NCBI GenBank assembly: GCA_001774245.1
Contig: MEZF01000047.1
Span: 42,272-65,532, forward strand
DNA: 23,261 bases
Source of the DNA: Candidatus Bathyarchaeota archaeon RBG_13_52_12
GTDB lineage: Archaea > Thermoproteota > Bathyarchaeia > TCS64
Direction: 5' to 3'
A program made the translations under genes and the position numbers. The first letter of the stretch is position 1. Each line of letters begins with the position of its first letter. The notes below the pieces were generated by a model, which saw only the letters and a list, made by a program, of their open reading frames with translations, was not told where the DNA came from and did not search any database. Below are positions 7,373-14,708 of this stretch, piece by piece.

Positions 7373-8869
7373 ATGGCTGGGGACGGTTTCATTCTGGCCC
7401 TCGACGAGGGGACGACGAGCGCTAGAGCTCTGATACTCAACAGAGATGCTAGGGTCCTCGGTGTTGGCCAGTTCAAGGTCGGTCAGATATTCCCGCACCC
7501 CGGCTGGGTGGAGCAAGACCCGCGCGCAATTTGGAAAGCTCAGATTATGGCGGCAAGGAGAGTCATCAAGGAAGCGAAGATAGCCCCCTCCAGTGTTTCA
7601 GCCATTGGCATAACTAATCAGAGGGAGACCACGATCATCTGGGATAGGGATACAGGAGAGCCTGTACACAATGCAATAGTCTGGCAGTGCAGACGCACCG
7701 CCGACGCCGTTGAGAAGTTGAGGGACCACTCAGCTATAATAAAGGAGCGGACCGGCCTCGTCCCCGACTCCTACTTCTCGGGACCGAAGATCGGGTGGAT
7801 ACTAGACAACGTCCCTGGCCTAAGACGGCGCGCAGAAAAGGGCGAAGTGCTCTTCGGTACCGTCGACTCCTGGTTAATCTACAAGCTTACCGGCGGGAGG
7901 ATCCACGCCGTCGACTACTCTAACGCCTCCCGCACAATGCTATTCAACATCAGGAAGCTGAAGTGGGATCGAGAGCTCCTCGATCTGCTCGGTGTTCCCG
8001 AGGCGATGCTCCCTGAGCCACGTCCGTCGAGCGGGGTCATCGGGTATACCGAGGCTAGGATCCTCGGAGCGAGCATCCCAATAGCCGGAGACCTCGGGGA
8101 CCAGCAGGCCGCGCTCTTTGGCCAGACAGCCTTCGCGCCCGGTATGGCAAAGTGCACATACGGCACGGGGAATTTCATGCTCATGAACACCGGCCGAGAG
8201 CCAGCGAAGTCGGAGAACTTACTCACAACAGTGGCGTGGGGCGTCGGTGGTAGAGTCACCTACGCCCTGGAGGGAAGCGTCTTCGTCACCGGCGCCGCCC
8301 TACAGTGGCTTCAAGAGGCGCTCGGTATTACGAAGAGCCCGAGACACGCCGAGGCGTTAGCATCCTCTCTTGAGGGCAACGACGGCGTATACTTCGTACC
8401 AGCCCTGACCGGCCTAGGCGCCCCCCACTGGGACCAGTACAGCCGTGGCACGATCCTGGGGCTGACCCGTGGGACGGGTAGGGCTCACATCGCACGCGCA
8501 ACCCTCGAGGCGATAGCATACCTTACACGCGACGTCTCCGAGGAGATGGAAGCCGAGGGAGACGTCAGTTTAAAGGAGCTACGCGTCGACGGTGGCGCCG
8601 CGCGAAATGAGTTCCTCATGCAGTTCCAAGCCGACATCCTCGGAAAGCGGGTCTTACGACCTGCTAACACCGAGACAACTGCGCTTGGCGCAGCCTTCGC
8701 AGCTGGTCTCGCTGTCGACTACTGGGAGAATCAGAGCGAGCTGGCGAAGCTGTGGAGAGTGGAGAAGGATTACGAGCCACGGATGAGGGCGAGTGAACGT
8801 GATCGACTCTACACAGGTTGGAGAGAAGCCGTTTCCCGGTCCCTTGGCTGGGCCAGGATCATAGGCTGA
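7373..8869 (+). CDS. glpK: Glycerol kinase
   Basis: The enzyme phosphorylates glycerol to sn-glycerol 3-phosphate with ATP in the cytoplasm. At 498 residues it has full family length (FGGY family, two actin-like domains). The phosphate-binding loop LDEGTTSAR is at 10-18. Glycerol contacts NQRET (82-86) and YFSGPK (134-139) are present, and the catalytic aspartate is in GDLGDQQAA (239-247). The second ATP-binding region includes TYGTGNFM, GAALQWL and DGGAARNEFLMQ. I chose ATG at 7373 over TTG at 7370; the ribosome site (AGGG) is weak. No glycerol facilitator or glycerol-3-phosphate dehydrogenase lies nearby. Archaeal lipids use the opposite stereoisomer, so the product most likely feeds catabolism. 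Confidence 0.95.
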   Translation: MAGDGFILALDEGTTSARALILNRDARVLGVGQFKVGQIFPHPGWVEQDPRAIWKAQIMAARRVIKEAKIAPSSVSAIGITNQRETTIIWDRDTGEPVHNAIVWQCRRTADAVEKLRDHSAIIKERTGLVPDSYFSGPKIGWILDNVPGLRRRAEKGEVLFGTVDSWLIYKLTGGRIHAVDYSNASRTMLFNIRKLKWDRELLDLLGVPEAMLPEPRPSSGVIGYTEARILGASIPIAGDLGDQQAALFGQTAFAPGMAKCTYGTGNFMLMNTGREPAKSENLLTTVAWGVGGRVTYALEGSVFVTGAALQWLQEALGITKSPRHAEALASSLEGNDGVYFVPALTGLGAPHWDQYSRGTILGLTRGTGRAHIARATLEAIAYLTRDVSEEMEAEGDVSLKELRVDGGAARNEFLMQFQADILGKRVLRPANTETTALGAAFAAGLAVDYWENQSELAKLWRVEKDYEPRMRASERDRLYTGWREAVSRSLGWARIIG

Positions 8870-8886
8870 GCAGAATACCGCCGGAA

Positions 8887-8898
8887 TCAAATTATATG
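8887..8898 (+). promoter_or_regulatory. Candidate TATA box of the Ldh_2-family dehydrogenase gene
   Basis: CAAATTATATGC is an A+T island in a G+C-rich context, about 45 bases before the TTG start at 8937. That predicts transcription near 8920 and a leader of about 17 bases containing the GTGGAG ribosome site. The box suggests the dehydrogenase can be expressed apart from glycerol kinase. Confidence 0.5.
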
Positions 8899-8936
8899 CT
8901 GGGAACGTGGAACCACTAAGCTGGTAGTGGAGCTCA

Positions 8937-10016
8937 TTGCCCGAGAAAGTAGTCTGGGTCAAGGTAGAAGCTTTAGAGCGTTTCATTGTCGACGTCTTCA
9001 AGAAGGCGGGCGTCCCAAAGGCAGATGCTAAAACATGCGCTAAGGTTCTGATAGCAGCCGACATACAGGGGACAGATAGCCACGGCGTCAGCAGACTCAA
9101 GCCTATCTACATCGACCGTATCAAAGCGGGGCAACAATCACCCATCACAGAGCTCAAGGTCGTCAGGGAAGGACCAACTACCGCTGTAGTCGATGGGCAT
9201 AGAGGCATGGGGATGGTCATCGCCAAGAAGGCGATGAATCTCGCCATCAAGAAGGCGAAAAAGCTTGGCTTGGGCATGGTCGTGGCTCGAAACAGCACCC
9301 ACTACGGAATAGCAGGTTATTACGCAAACATGGCGGTGGAACAGGGTCTAATCGGCGTAACAGGGACAAACGCCCGCCCATCTATACCACCTACATTCGG
9401 CACCGAGAACATGCTCGGCACAAACCCACTTACCTTTGGCATGCCAAGCGACGAGCCCTTTCCCTTCATGCTCGACTGCGCCACAAGCATCATCCAACGC
9501 GGCAAAGTTGAGGTCTACGCTCGCATAGACAAGAAAGTCCCCAAGGGGCTGGTCATCGACGGCGAAGGCGAGTACCTGACAGACCCCAACGAGATACTCC
9601 ACGACCTGACACGGGGTGAGGCGGCGCTCCTCCCACTCGGCGGCCTCGAGGAGACCGGCGGATACAAGGGCTACGGCTACGCCACAGTCGTCGAGATACT
9701 CAGCGCCTCTCTCCAAGGCGGGGCCTTCCTAAAGGCACTCACTGGCACAAACCTCGGACACTTCTTCATCGCCATAGACATCTCAGCCTTCACCGATCCC
9801 AACGAATTCAAGAAGACGACCGGAGACATCCTACGCGGCCTAAGGGCCTCCCGCAAAATGCCAGGCCATGACAGGATCTACACCGCCGGCGAGAAGGAGT
9901 ACCTTACAACGCTGGAGCGGAAGAAGACGGGCATCCCGCTAAACGAGAGCCTCCAGAGGGAACTAGCCCAACTCCGAGGCGAATGTGGACTCAAGGGCTA
10001 CCAACTCCCCTTCTAA
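8937..10016 (+). CDS. Malate/L-lactate dehydrogenase family (Ldh_2) oxidoreductase
   Basis: This 359-residue protein belongs to the Ldh_2 family, NAD(P)-dependent oxidoreductases acting on 2-hydroxy acids (malate, sulfolactate, ureidoglycolate) or cyclic imines. It is not related to classical MDH/LDH. Motifs are GTDSHG (45-50) with the conserved active-site-region histidine, ARNSTHYG (117-124), GTNPLTFG (161-168), LDCATS (179-184) and LPLGG (232-236). The usual GHKG before the last helix is replaced by GGYKGYG (241-247), a departure that may affect substrate choice. The start TTG at 8937 follows GTGGAG closely. The next gene is a CoA-transferase, so the pair may oxidise or reduce an acid that is then activated as a CoA ester. 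The exact substrate cannot be read from sequence. Confidence 0.88.
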   Translation: MPEKVVWVKVEALERFIVDVFKKAGVPKADAKTCAKVLIAADIQGTDSHGVSRLKPIYIDRIKAGQQSPITELKVVREGPTTAVVDGHRGMGMVIAKKAMNLAIKKAKKLGLGMVVARNSTHYGIAGYYANMAVEQGLIGVTGTNARPSIPPTFGTENMLGTNPLTFGMPSDEPFPFMLDCATSIIQRGKVEVYARIDKKVPKGLVIDGEGEYLTDPNEILHDLTRGEAALLPLGGLEETGGYKGYGYATVVEILSASLQGGAFLKALTGTNLGHFFIAIDISAFTDPNEFKKTTGDILRGLRASRKMPGHDRIYTAGEKEYLTTLERKKTGIPLNESLQRELAQLRGECGLKGYQLPF

Positions 10017-10027
10017 TATCCGGGGCA

Positions 10028-10037
10028 AATATTATCA
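10028..10037 (+). promoter_or_regulatory. Candidate TATA box of the CoA-transferase gene
   Basis: AAATATTATC lies just after the dehydrogenase stop codon and 32-41 bases before the ATG at 10069. It predicts transcription near 10058 and a very short leader. No clear Shine-Dalgarno site precedes the ATG, which fits a near-leaderless message. Confidence 0.45.
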
Positions 10038-10068
10038 ACCACAAGCGCTTCATCATCAAGAATCCAAG

Positions 10069-11226
10069 ATGAACAAGATCCTCGAGGATATCAAGGTCCT
10101 AGACTTCACCCACGTCTGGTTCGGACCCTACTGCACCATGATGCTCAGCGCACTCGGCGCCGACGTCATAACCGTCGAACCACCCTGGGGCAACATCGGC
10201 CGCCTAGGCCCAGGGGAACTCTACAAGGGCACAAGCAGCACCTTCATGGCCCTCAACTGCGGAAAGAGGAGCATCACCATCGATATGAAGAAACCCGAGG
10301 GGATGGCCCTCATAAAGGAACTAGTCAAAAAGGCCGACATAGTCATCCAGAACTTTACCCCCGGCGCTATGGAACGTCTCGGACTTGGCTACGACGAACT
10401 CAAGAAGCTAAAACCCGATATAATCTACGCTGCCCTCAGCGGCTTCGGTCAATATGGCCCCTATAGCCGCTATGGCAGCTACGCTGCCGTCGCCGAGGCG
10501 ATAAGTGGCCACACTTATGCTACTGGAAAGGGTATCTCTGAGGACCACGCCCCAGTAACAATGGCCGGCGCCTTAGGCGACATCGGCCCCGGCACATTCG
10601 CAGCCTTCGCTATCGTAGCTGCCCTTCGCCACAGGGACAAGACAGGAAAAGGTCAGATGATCGACGTTAACCAAGCCGACACGATGGTCAGTTATAACTG
10701 CTGCGAGACTGTTGCGTACGACCTCTTCAAGGAGAGCCCCATAAAGCGCCGCAAGAAGCGCTCACCGATCGAACTCTGGGGCATCGTCAAGGTCAAAGAT
10801 GGCTGGATCCAGTTAGCAGGTAGTCGCCCCAAAGCAGTGGAGGAGATGAAGGCGAAGCTCGGCGTCGATGAGATCACCCTCGACTTCGTAAAGGAGAAAC
10901 TCTCCACCATGACACGAAAAGAGGCGTTCGAGTGGCTCGTCAGCTTTGATGTCCCCTGTGGCCCCATCTACGAAGCCTATGAGGGATTCGATGACCCCCA
11001 CCTAAAAGCCCGGAAAACCTTCGTCGAGGTCACCCACCCCCTCGCAGGCTCCTACAAGATACCTAAGTTCCCCGCCGAGTTCAGTGAGACACCCGGAGAG
11101 ATAAAGACCGGCGCCATAGTCCTCGGCCAACACACCGAAGAGATCCTCAAAACCGTTTTGAAGAAGACGTCAAAGCAGATCGAGGAACTCGAGCAGAGTG
11201 GCGTAGTCTCTATCTGGAGGCCGTAA
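10069..11226 (+). CDS. Class III CoA-transferase (CaiB/BaiF family)
   Basis: The 385-residue protein is a family III acyl-CoA transferase, moving CoA between carboxylic acids through an aspartyl-CoA thioester. It opens with the family pattern VLDFTHVWFGPYCTMMLSALGADVITVE. NFTPGAMERLGLGY (95-108) and SGFGQYGPY (124-132) follow. D171 in AGALGDIGPG is in the position of the catalytic aspartate of formyl-CoA transferase. The C-terminal small domain includes CGPIYEAYEGFDDPHLKAR. An upstream extension of the frame to 9985 overlaps the dehydrogenase and was rejected, because family similarity starts at MNKILEDIKVLDF. Members act on oxalate, succinate/mesaconate, carnitine, bile acids or 2-hydroxy acids, so a substrate is not assigned. 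The adjacent 2-hydroxyacid dehydrogenase makes a 2-hydroxyacyl-CoA route attractive but unproven. Confidence 0.92.
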   Translation: MNKILEDIKVLDFTHVWFGPYCTMMLSALGADVITVEPPWGNIGRLGPGELYKGTSSTFMALNCGKRSITIDMKKPEGMALIKELVKKADIVIQNFTPGAMERLGLGYDELKKLKPDIIYAALSGFGQYGPYSRYGSYAAVAEAISGHTYATGKGISEDHAPVTMAGALGDIGPGTFAAFAIVAALRHRDKTGKGQMIDVNQADTMVSYNCCETVAYDLFKESPIKRRKKRSPIELWGIVKVKDGWIQLAGSRPKAVEEMKAKLGVDEITLDFVKEKLSTMTRKEAFEWLVSFDVPCGPIYEAYEGFDDPHLKARKTFVEVTHPLAGSYKIPKFPAEFSETPGEIKTGAIVLGQHTEEILKTVLKKTSKQIEELEQSGVVSIWRP

Positions 11227-11237
11227 GACCACGCCTC

Positions 11238-11284
11238 TAGAAATTGTCTATCGCATCGGGAAGGACCATCGGAGCACGTCCTTC
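11238..11284. terminator. Inverted repeats in convergent gap, possible bidirectional terminator
   Basis: The 85-base gap between two convergent genes holds a perfect 7-bp inverted repeat: GAAGGAC at 11260-11266 and GTCCTTC at 11278-11284, with an 11-base loop. A smaller TAGA/TCTA dyad lies at 11238-11250. There is no T-run after the stem, so this is not a classical intrinsic terminator. Placement between converging transcripts is the main reason to propose a 3'-end role. Confidence 0.3.
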
Positions 11285-11311
11285 ACTGATTCATCCACGT
11301 GCGCGCTGTGA

Positions 11312-12157
11312 CTAATAGTTCGCTAGGCTTACCTTTTTACCAACTACTCTGAAAAAGTTATCTCTGAGCCTCTCACTGCCATGGAGGTTGGTATATAGTT
11401 CGGCGTATTCTTTCTTCAGCATAGGTATCGTCGGCACCGGTTTCGGGGGTTTGTTGAACCCGAGCTGGTTCTTAAGGGAGTCGAAGATCGCTGGGTTGCT
11501 CAGGGCGGCTCTCCCAATCATGACGCCCCCCACGCTCATCTCCTTCAGGGCTTCCACCTTCTCAGGCGAGTCTATGCCTCCGTTAGCGATTATAGACCGC
11601 CCCCCCGCTGCGTTGACGCACTCTGGGAAGACTGAGTAATCCTCGGACTCCGCTGAGCTCTGCACTGCTGTCTTCGCGTGAACTACGAAGAAGTCTGCAT
11701 CGACCCCCCTGATCGCGTTCAGGTATACCTTGAGTTCTCTCTCATGAGCGTTGGTGCCGAGCCGCATCTTCAGTGAGACAGCGTGGCCGTGGCCATGTAT
11801 CAGGGAGACGAGCCTCTGCGTCTTAGCGGCCCTCTTAATCATAGCGGCTCCTTTTCCTCTGCCGATGACGTCTGGGCTCGGGCAGCACAGGTTAAGGTTG
11901 AACCCCTCGAACCCGGGGAATGAGGTGAAACCCTGGAGGAACCTTTCAAGCTCATTCTCCCGGCCGGTGAGGAGTTGGATCTGGACCGGGGTCATGTCAC
12001 GTACCGCTATCTTCTCCAATGCGAGCCTACTATTCTTCAGAAAGCTCTCGACATGAGCCATCTCTGTGAAGGTCAAGTCGGCTCCATGGCGGAAACAGAG
12101 TGTCCTGAGGACGCTATCGGAGTAACCCTCCAATGGCGCGAGCATGAAGCGGAACAA
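11312..12157 (-). CDS. dus: tRNA-dihydrouridine synthase (Dus family)
   Basis: Dus enzymes use FMN and NAD(P)H to reduce specific uridines in tRNA. The TIM-barrel pattern is clear: FMLAPLEGYSD at the first strand, QIQLLTG, NLNLCCPSP carrying the catalytic cysteine, SLKMRLG with a conserved lysine, VVHAKT with a histidine for RNA/FMN contact, then ANGGI and MIGRAAL at the phosphate end. The start is uncertain. A GTG at 12175 extends the frame but overlaps the only ribosome site (GAGGTGG, 12172-12178). TTG at 12157 gives an N-terminus close to the DusC style, and ATG at 12145 is a third choice. The C-terminal helical domain is short, as in archaeal members. Which uridine is modified is unknown. 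Confidence 0.92.
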   Translation of the reverse strand: MFRFMLAPLEGYSDSVLRTLCFRHGADLTFTEMAHVESFLKNSRLALEKIAVRDMTPVQIQLLTGRENELERFLQGFTSFPGFEGFNLNLCCPSPDVIGRGKGAAMIKRAAKTQRLVSLIHGHGHAVSLKMRLGTNAHERELKVYLNAIRGVDADFFVVHAKTAVQSSAESEDYSVFPECVNAAGGRSIIANGGIDSPEKVEALKEMSVGGVMIGRAALSNPAIFDSLKNQLGFNKPPKPVPTIPMLKKEYAELYTNLHGSERLRDNFFRVVGKKVSLANY

Positions 12158-12184
12158 TAATGAACAAGTATCCACCTCAATGGG

Positions 12185-12238
12185 TATATTTGATTTTTTT
12201 AGATGCCGTGCGTGGCATTTTAAGAATCGATTGTCGAT
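12185..12238 (-). promoter_or_regulatory. Promoter region of dus with two short dyads
   Basis: Two TATA-like boxes face the dus gene: TTCTTAAAAT (12217-12226 on the minus strand) and AAATATACC (12183-12191). Around the first are two perfect inverted repeats: ATGCC/GGCAT (12203-12218, six-base loop) and ATCGA/TCGAT (12226-12238, three-base spacer). They could be an operator or a leader hairpin. The whole 12176-12319 gap has no convincing gene. Confidence 0.35.
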
Positions 12239-12319
12239 ACCAGAGAATTTCTAGACGGCCTGGCGCGATATTGTTATCATGGGTATATGAGTCCGTAGAA
12301 TTATCACCCGAAGGCTCGC

Positions 12320-12907
12320 CTAGCCCCTTGAGACGAATCTGTTACCAGGGACGTAGAAGCGGAGCTCCTCAGGGAGGTCCCTCATCACTCCTATCCTGTG
12401 GCTCGTGCAGTACTCGTCTACGCAGGGGGCGTCTAGAATAATGACAGGGCTGTCGGGGTCGGTGACGAAGTACCCGTTTAGCTCCCTCGTCACGCCTAGT
12501 GCGAGGCTTAGCTTCCCCGGCCCACTTGTTAGTTCCTTATCATCCGCGACGGGGCGAAGTGTTCTCATCATCTTGGCCCCCGTTGTCGGCTCTATTGCCC
12601 TGAAGAGCACGCCACCTACCTCACTAGGCTCGTGGGCGATCACGTTCAGCATCCAGTACTTGTGGACGTTGTAGACGAATAGGCGCCCGGGCTCGTCCCA
12701 CATCGGAGAGTTGTACCTCTTCTTCCCCCGATACGCCCTACTCGCGGGGTCACTCAACCCATGATAAGCTTCCGTCTCAGCCACAATCCCCCCGAGCCTA
12801 TTCCCGTCGAGAACCCGGATCAACCTCTTGCCTAGGAGGTCCCGAGCAACGGTCTCAGGGCTCCTAGTATAGAACGCCACTGGGAGGACCCTCTTAGACA
12901 ACTCCAT
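12320..12907 (-). CDS. DNA-3-methyladenine glycosylase, AAG/MPG family
   Basis: This enzyme excises alkylated and deaminated purines (3-methyladenine, hypoxanthine) to start base-excision repair. The 195-residue protein has AAG landmarks: ARDLLGKRLIR (21-31), AETEAYHG (43-50) holding the catalytic glutamate E46 and the intercalating-region Y48, GRLFVYNVHKYWMLN (74-88) with the base-pocket asparagine N88, GGVLFRAIEP (98-107), and a GPGKLSLALG loop. The ATG at 12907 has no obvious ribosome site; an A+T box at 12925-12933 lies about 22 bases upstream, suggesting a leaderless message. It is divergent from the 35-residue frame and the phosphatase gene. AAG proteins are patchy in archaea, so past transfer is possible, but its base composition is like that of its neighbours. 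Confidence 0.93.
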   Translation of the reverse strand: MELSKRVLPVAFYTRSPETVARDLLGKRLIRVLDGNRLGGIVAETEAYHGLSDPASRAYRGKKRYNSPMWDEPGRLFVYNVHKYWMLNVIAHEPSEVGGVLFRAIEPTTGAKMMRTLRPVADDKELTSGPGKLSLALGVTRELNGYFVTDPDSPVIILDAPCVDEYCTSHRIGVMRDLPEELRFYVPGNRFVSRG

Positions 12908-12924
12908 CCCCTGATCCCTACGAG

Positions 12925-12933
12925 AATATTTTA
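12925..12933. promoter_or_regulatory. Candidate shared TATA box for two divergent genes
   Basis: AATATTTTA sits in the 53-base gap between the divergent ATGs at 12907 (minus) and 12961 (plus). Its centre is about 22 bases from the glycosylase start and 32 bases from the small frame, both compatible with leaderless or near-leaderless transcripts. Archaeal TATA boxes are often nearly symmetrical and can fire both ways. Confidence 0.4.
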
Positions 12934-12960
12934 GTTGCTTGCTATAGACACTTACCCATC

Positions 12961-13068
12961 ATGTCAGGGTTCCGACCCAAGGCACTAAGGAGCATCCTCT
13001 CGAAGCTGTACAGCTGGAAGGTAGAGCTCCAATCAGTCACAGGCTTAGGGGGCGAGGCTGACCCATAG
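12961..13068 (+). CDS. Possible 35-residue small protein of unknown function
   Basis: An ATG at 12961 opens a 35-residue frame ending 16 bases before the phosphatase gene. The predicted peptide starts MSGFRPKALRSILSK and ends VTGLGGEADP: a basic, amphipathic helical first half and an acidic glycine-rich tail, composition that looks more like a protein than random translation. A TATA-like AATATTTTA lies about 32 bases upstream, so the message could be near-leaderless; there is no ribosome site. It is in a different frame from the phosphatase, so it is not a mis-called N-terminus. I do not recognise a family. It could also be a leader peptide or chance. Confidence 0.4.
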   Translation: MSGFRPKALRSILSKLYSWKVELQSVTGLGGEADP

Positions 13069-13084
13069 AAGGCGCTGAAGGAAC

Positions 13085-13870
13085 ATGAATTCATCTGACT
13101 GGCTTGACATCCTCCGCGAGGCAGCGGAGAATATCCACACAACTGTAACGGAGGCACTGTTAAAGGGCGCAGGTCTCGAGACCCAAGACTTCAAACACTT
13201 CCTCGACGAAGTCGCCCAACACGCCCTCACAGAGACATTAATAGCAAAGGGGGTCACGGCGAACCTCATCAGCGAGGAGGGTAACGTTATAATCGGTGGT
13301 GGTGGCCCCGTTGTCATAGCTGACCCCATCGACGGCACCACAAACCTGGCGAGGGGGCTCCACCCCGCTGCCACATGCTTATCCGTCTCAGGAAATGGGA
13401 GGCACTCGGGGACACTGGCTGCGGTCATCAAAGACATCTACACTGGTGAGACATACACTGCTGAGCCCGGGAAGGGTGCTAAATTGGATGGGCGCCCGAT
13501 CCACGTCGCCACACCCAAGCAGGCGAGGTCCGCCCTCATCACTATGGGGATAAGCAAGACACCGAAGCTCGAGCGCGTAACTCCTGTCCTTAACACATGC
13601 AGATACATACGCATGCTCGGAAGCTCGGCGACCGAGTTGAGCCTCATCGCCTCGGGAAACCTTGACGCCCATATAGACGTGCGCGGCACCCTCCGCGCCA
13701 CCGATGTGGCGGCCGCCCTAACTATATTAAGCGAGTCTAATGGCGTCTACGCCATCGATAGAGTAATCGGCGGCGACTTTCTCCTGACAAAGGAGGTCGT
13801 CATGGAACTCGTAGCTGCATCCAACGAACCTCTCCTCGACGAGCTGCTGACTCTCACGAAGGGTCCCTAA
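13085..13870 (+). CDS. Inositol monophosphatase/fructose-1,6-bisphosphatase family phosphatase
   Basis: The 261-residue protein is a Mg2+-dependent, Li+-sensitive-type sugar phosphatase. Metal ligands are visible at ISEEG (62-66) and in the signature DPIDGTTNLARG (80-91). The usual C-terminal WDxAA motif is replaced by RATDVAAAL (204-212), keeping the aspartate (D207) but not the tryptophan, as in several archaeal IMPase/FBPase (class IV) proteins. It may act on inositol 1-phosphate, fructose 1,6-bisphosphate or related phosphates; sequence alone does not separate these. The ATG at 13085 is preceded by GAAGGA at short spacing. The stop overlaps the start of the SfsA gene (TAATG), so the two are translated as a pair. 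Confidence 0.9.
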   Translation: MNSSDWLDILREAAENIHTTVTEALLKGAGLETQDFKHFLDEVAQHALTETLIAKGVTANLISEEGNVIIGGGGPVVIADPIDGTTNLARGLHPAATCLSVSGNGRHSGTLAAVIKDIYTGETYTAEPGKGAKLDGRPIHVATPKQARSALITMGISKTPKLERVTPVLNTCRYIRMLGSSATELSLIASGNLDAHIDVRGTLRATDVAAALTILSESNGVYAIDRVIGGDFLLTKEVVMELVAASNEPLLDELLTLTKGP

Positions 13871-14553
13871 TGCTCTTCGGCGCCCTTACTCCCGCCACAT
13901 TCGTTGCTAGGCCAAATAGGTTCCTTGGGTTGGCTGAGGTCGATGGGGCGACTGTGGAGTGTTTCATTCCCAACCCGGGTCGAATGAGGGAGCTACTCTT
14001 CAGGGGGGCACGTGTATATCTACATCGATGTGACCACTCGTCGCGGAAGACCTCCTACGACCTAACCCTCACCGAACACGAAGGCACACTAGTCTCCATC
14101 GACTCTCGAGTCCCCAACAGCGTCATCGATGAGTCGATCCGAGCCGAACTTCTCCCCGAGTTCGATGGCTATGTTATCGACCGCCACGAGCCAATCTTCG
14201 GGGACTCACGATTCGACCTACGCCTCATCGATGGTTCACGATCCGCCCTTTTAGAGATTAAATCCTGTACGCTTGTCGTGAGTGGCATCGCTCTATTTCC
14301 CGACGCGCCTACGAGACGTGGAGCCCGACATCTGCGTACTTTATCAGAGGCGCTGAGGGTGGGAAGGAGCGCCTTCGTCTTCCTCATACAAAGAGACGAC
14401 GCGTGCTCTCTCCGCCCCAACGAGGCCACCGATCCAGACTTCTCCGACGCGCTCCGAAAGGCGCTACTTAAAGGCGTCGAGGTCTACGCATACGGCTCCA
14501 AAGTGACTTTAGAGGGCATCACTATTAACAGACGCGTGCCGGTCAAGATTTAA
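13870..14553 (+). CDS. sfsA: SfsA family protein (sugar fermentation stimulation homologue)
   Basis: SfsA proteins are widespread, with an OB-fold N-terminal part and a nuclease-like C-terminal part; their biochemical role is not settled. All family motifs are here: FVARPNRFLG (11-20), CFIPNPGRMRELL (31-43), SRFDLRL (113-119), LLEIKSCTLV (127-136, with an ExK pair at E129/K131 like PD-(D/E)xK nucleases) and FPDAPTRRGARHL (143-155). Length, 227 residues, is typical. The ATG shares a base with the upstream stop codon, giving obligate co-expression with the phosphatase. The Escherichia coli name refers to a maltose phenotype and should not be read as function here. Confidence 0.93.
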   Translation: MLFGALTPATFVARPNRFLGLAEVDGATVECFIPNPGRMRELLFRGARVYLHRCDHSSRKTSYDLTLTEHEGTLVSIDSRVPNSVIDESIRAELLPEFDGYVIDRHEPIFGDSRFDLRLIDGSRSALLEIKSCTLVVSGIALFPDAPTRRGARHLRTLSEALRVGRSAFVFLIQRDDACSLRPNEATDPDFSDALRKALLKGVEVYAYGSKVTLEGITINRRVPVKI

Positions 14554-14663
14554 CCAGAAATCCGAATTAACATAAATGAGATAAAATTGGATCGGAAAAT
14601 AACAGATAATTGAAGCAGGCTAGTTAAAAAACGGCATTTTTCGTCTCCGAGGGTATAGGAACC

Positions 14664-14672
14664 GTTTTTAAG
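14664..14672 (+). promoter_or_regulatory. Candidate TATA box for the aIF1A-RIO1-KH-Top6 run
   Basis: GTTTTTAAG is a strong archaeal-style TATA box. It predicts transcription near 14694 and a 15-base leader with GAGGT (14698-14702) ahead of the ATG at 14709. The preceding A+T-rich stretch 14554-14663 contains a T-run (14637-14641) that could end the sfsA transcript; no gene was seen in it. Confidence 0.6.
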
Positions 14673-14708
14673 CCTCCAACCATGCTATCACCCGGTAGAG
14701 GTCGCTCA

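Noticed and set aside
8654..9100. 148-residue open frame on the minus strand across the glpK-dehydrogenase junction
   Set aside because: It is antisense to the conserved ends of two well-supported genes and has no recognisable features.
9985..10068. N-terminal extension of the CoA-transferase overlapping the dehydrogenase
   Set aside because: Family similarity begins at the ATG at 10069, and a TATA-like box lies inside the supposed extension.
14682..14708. Upstream ATG giving aIF1A nine extra residues
   Set aside because: It precedes the transcription start predicted from the TATA box, lacks a ribosome site, and the ATG at 14709 has GAGGT at proper spacing and a family-like N-terminus.
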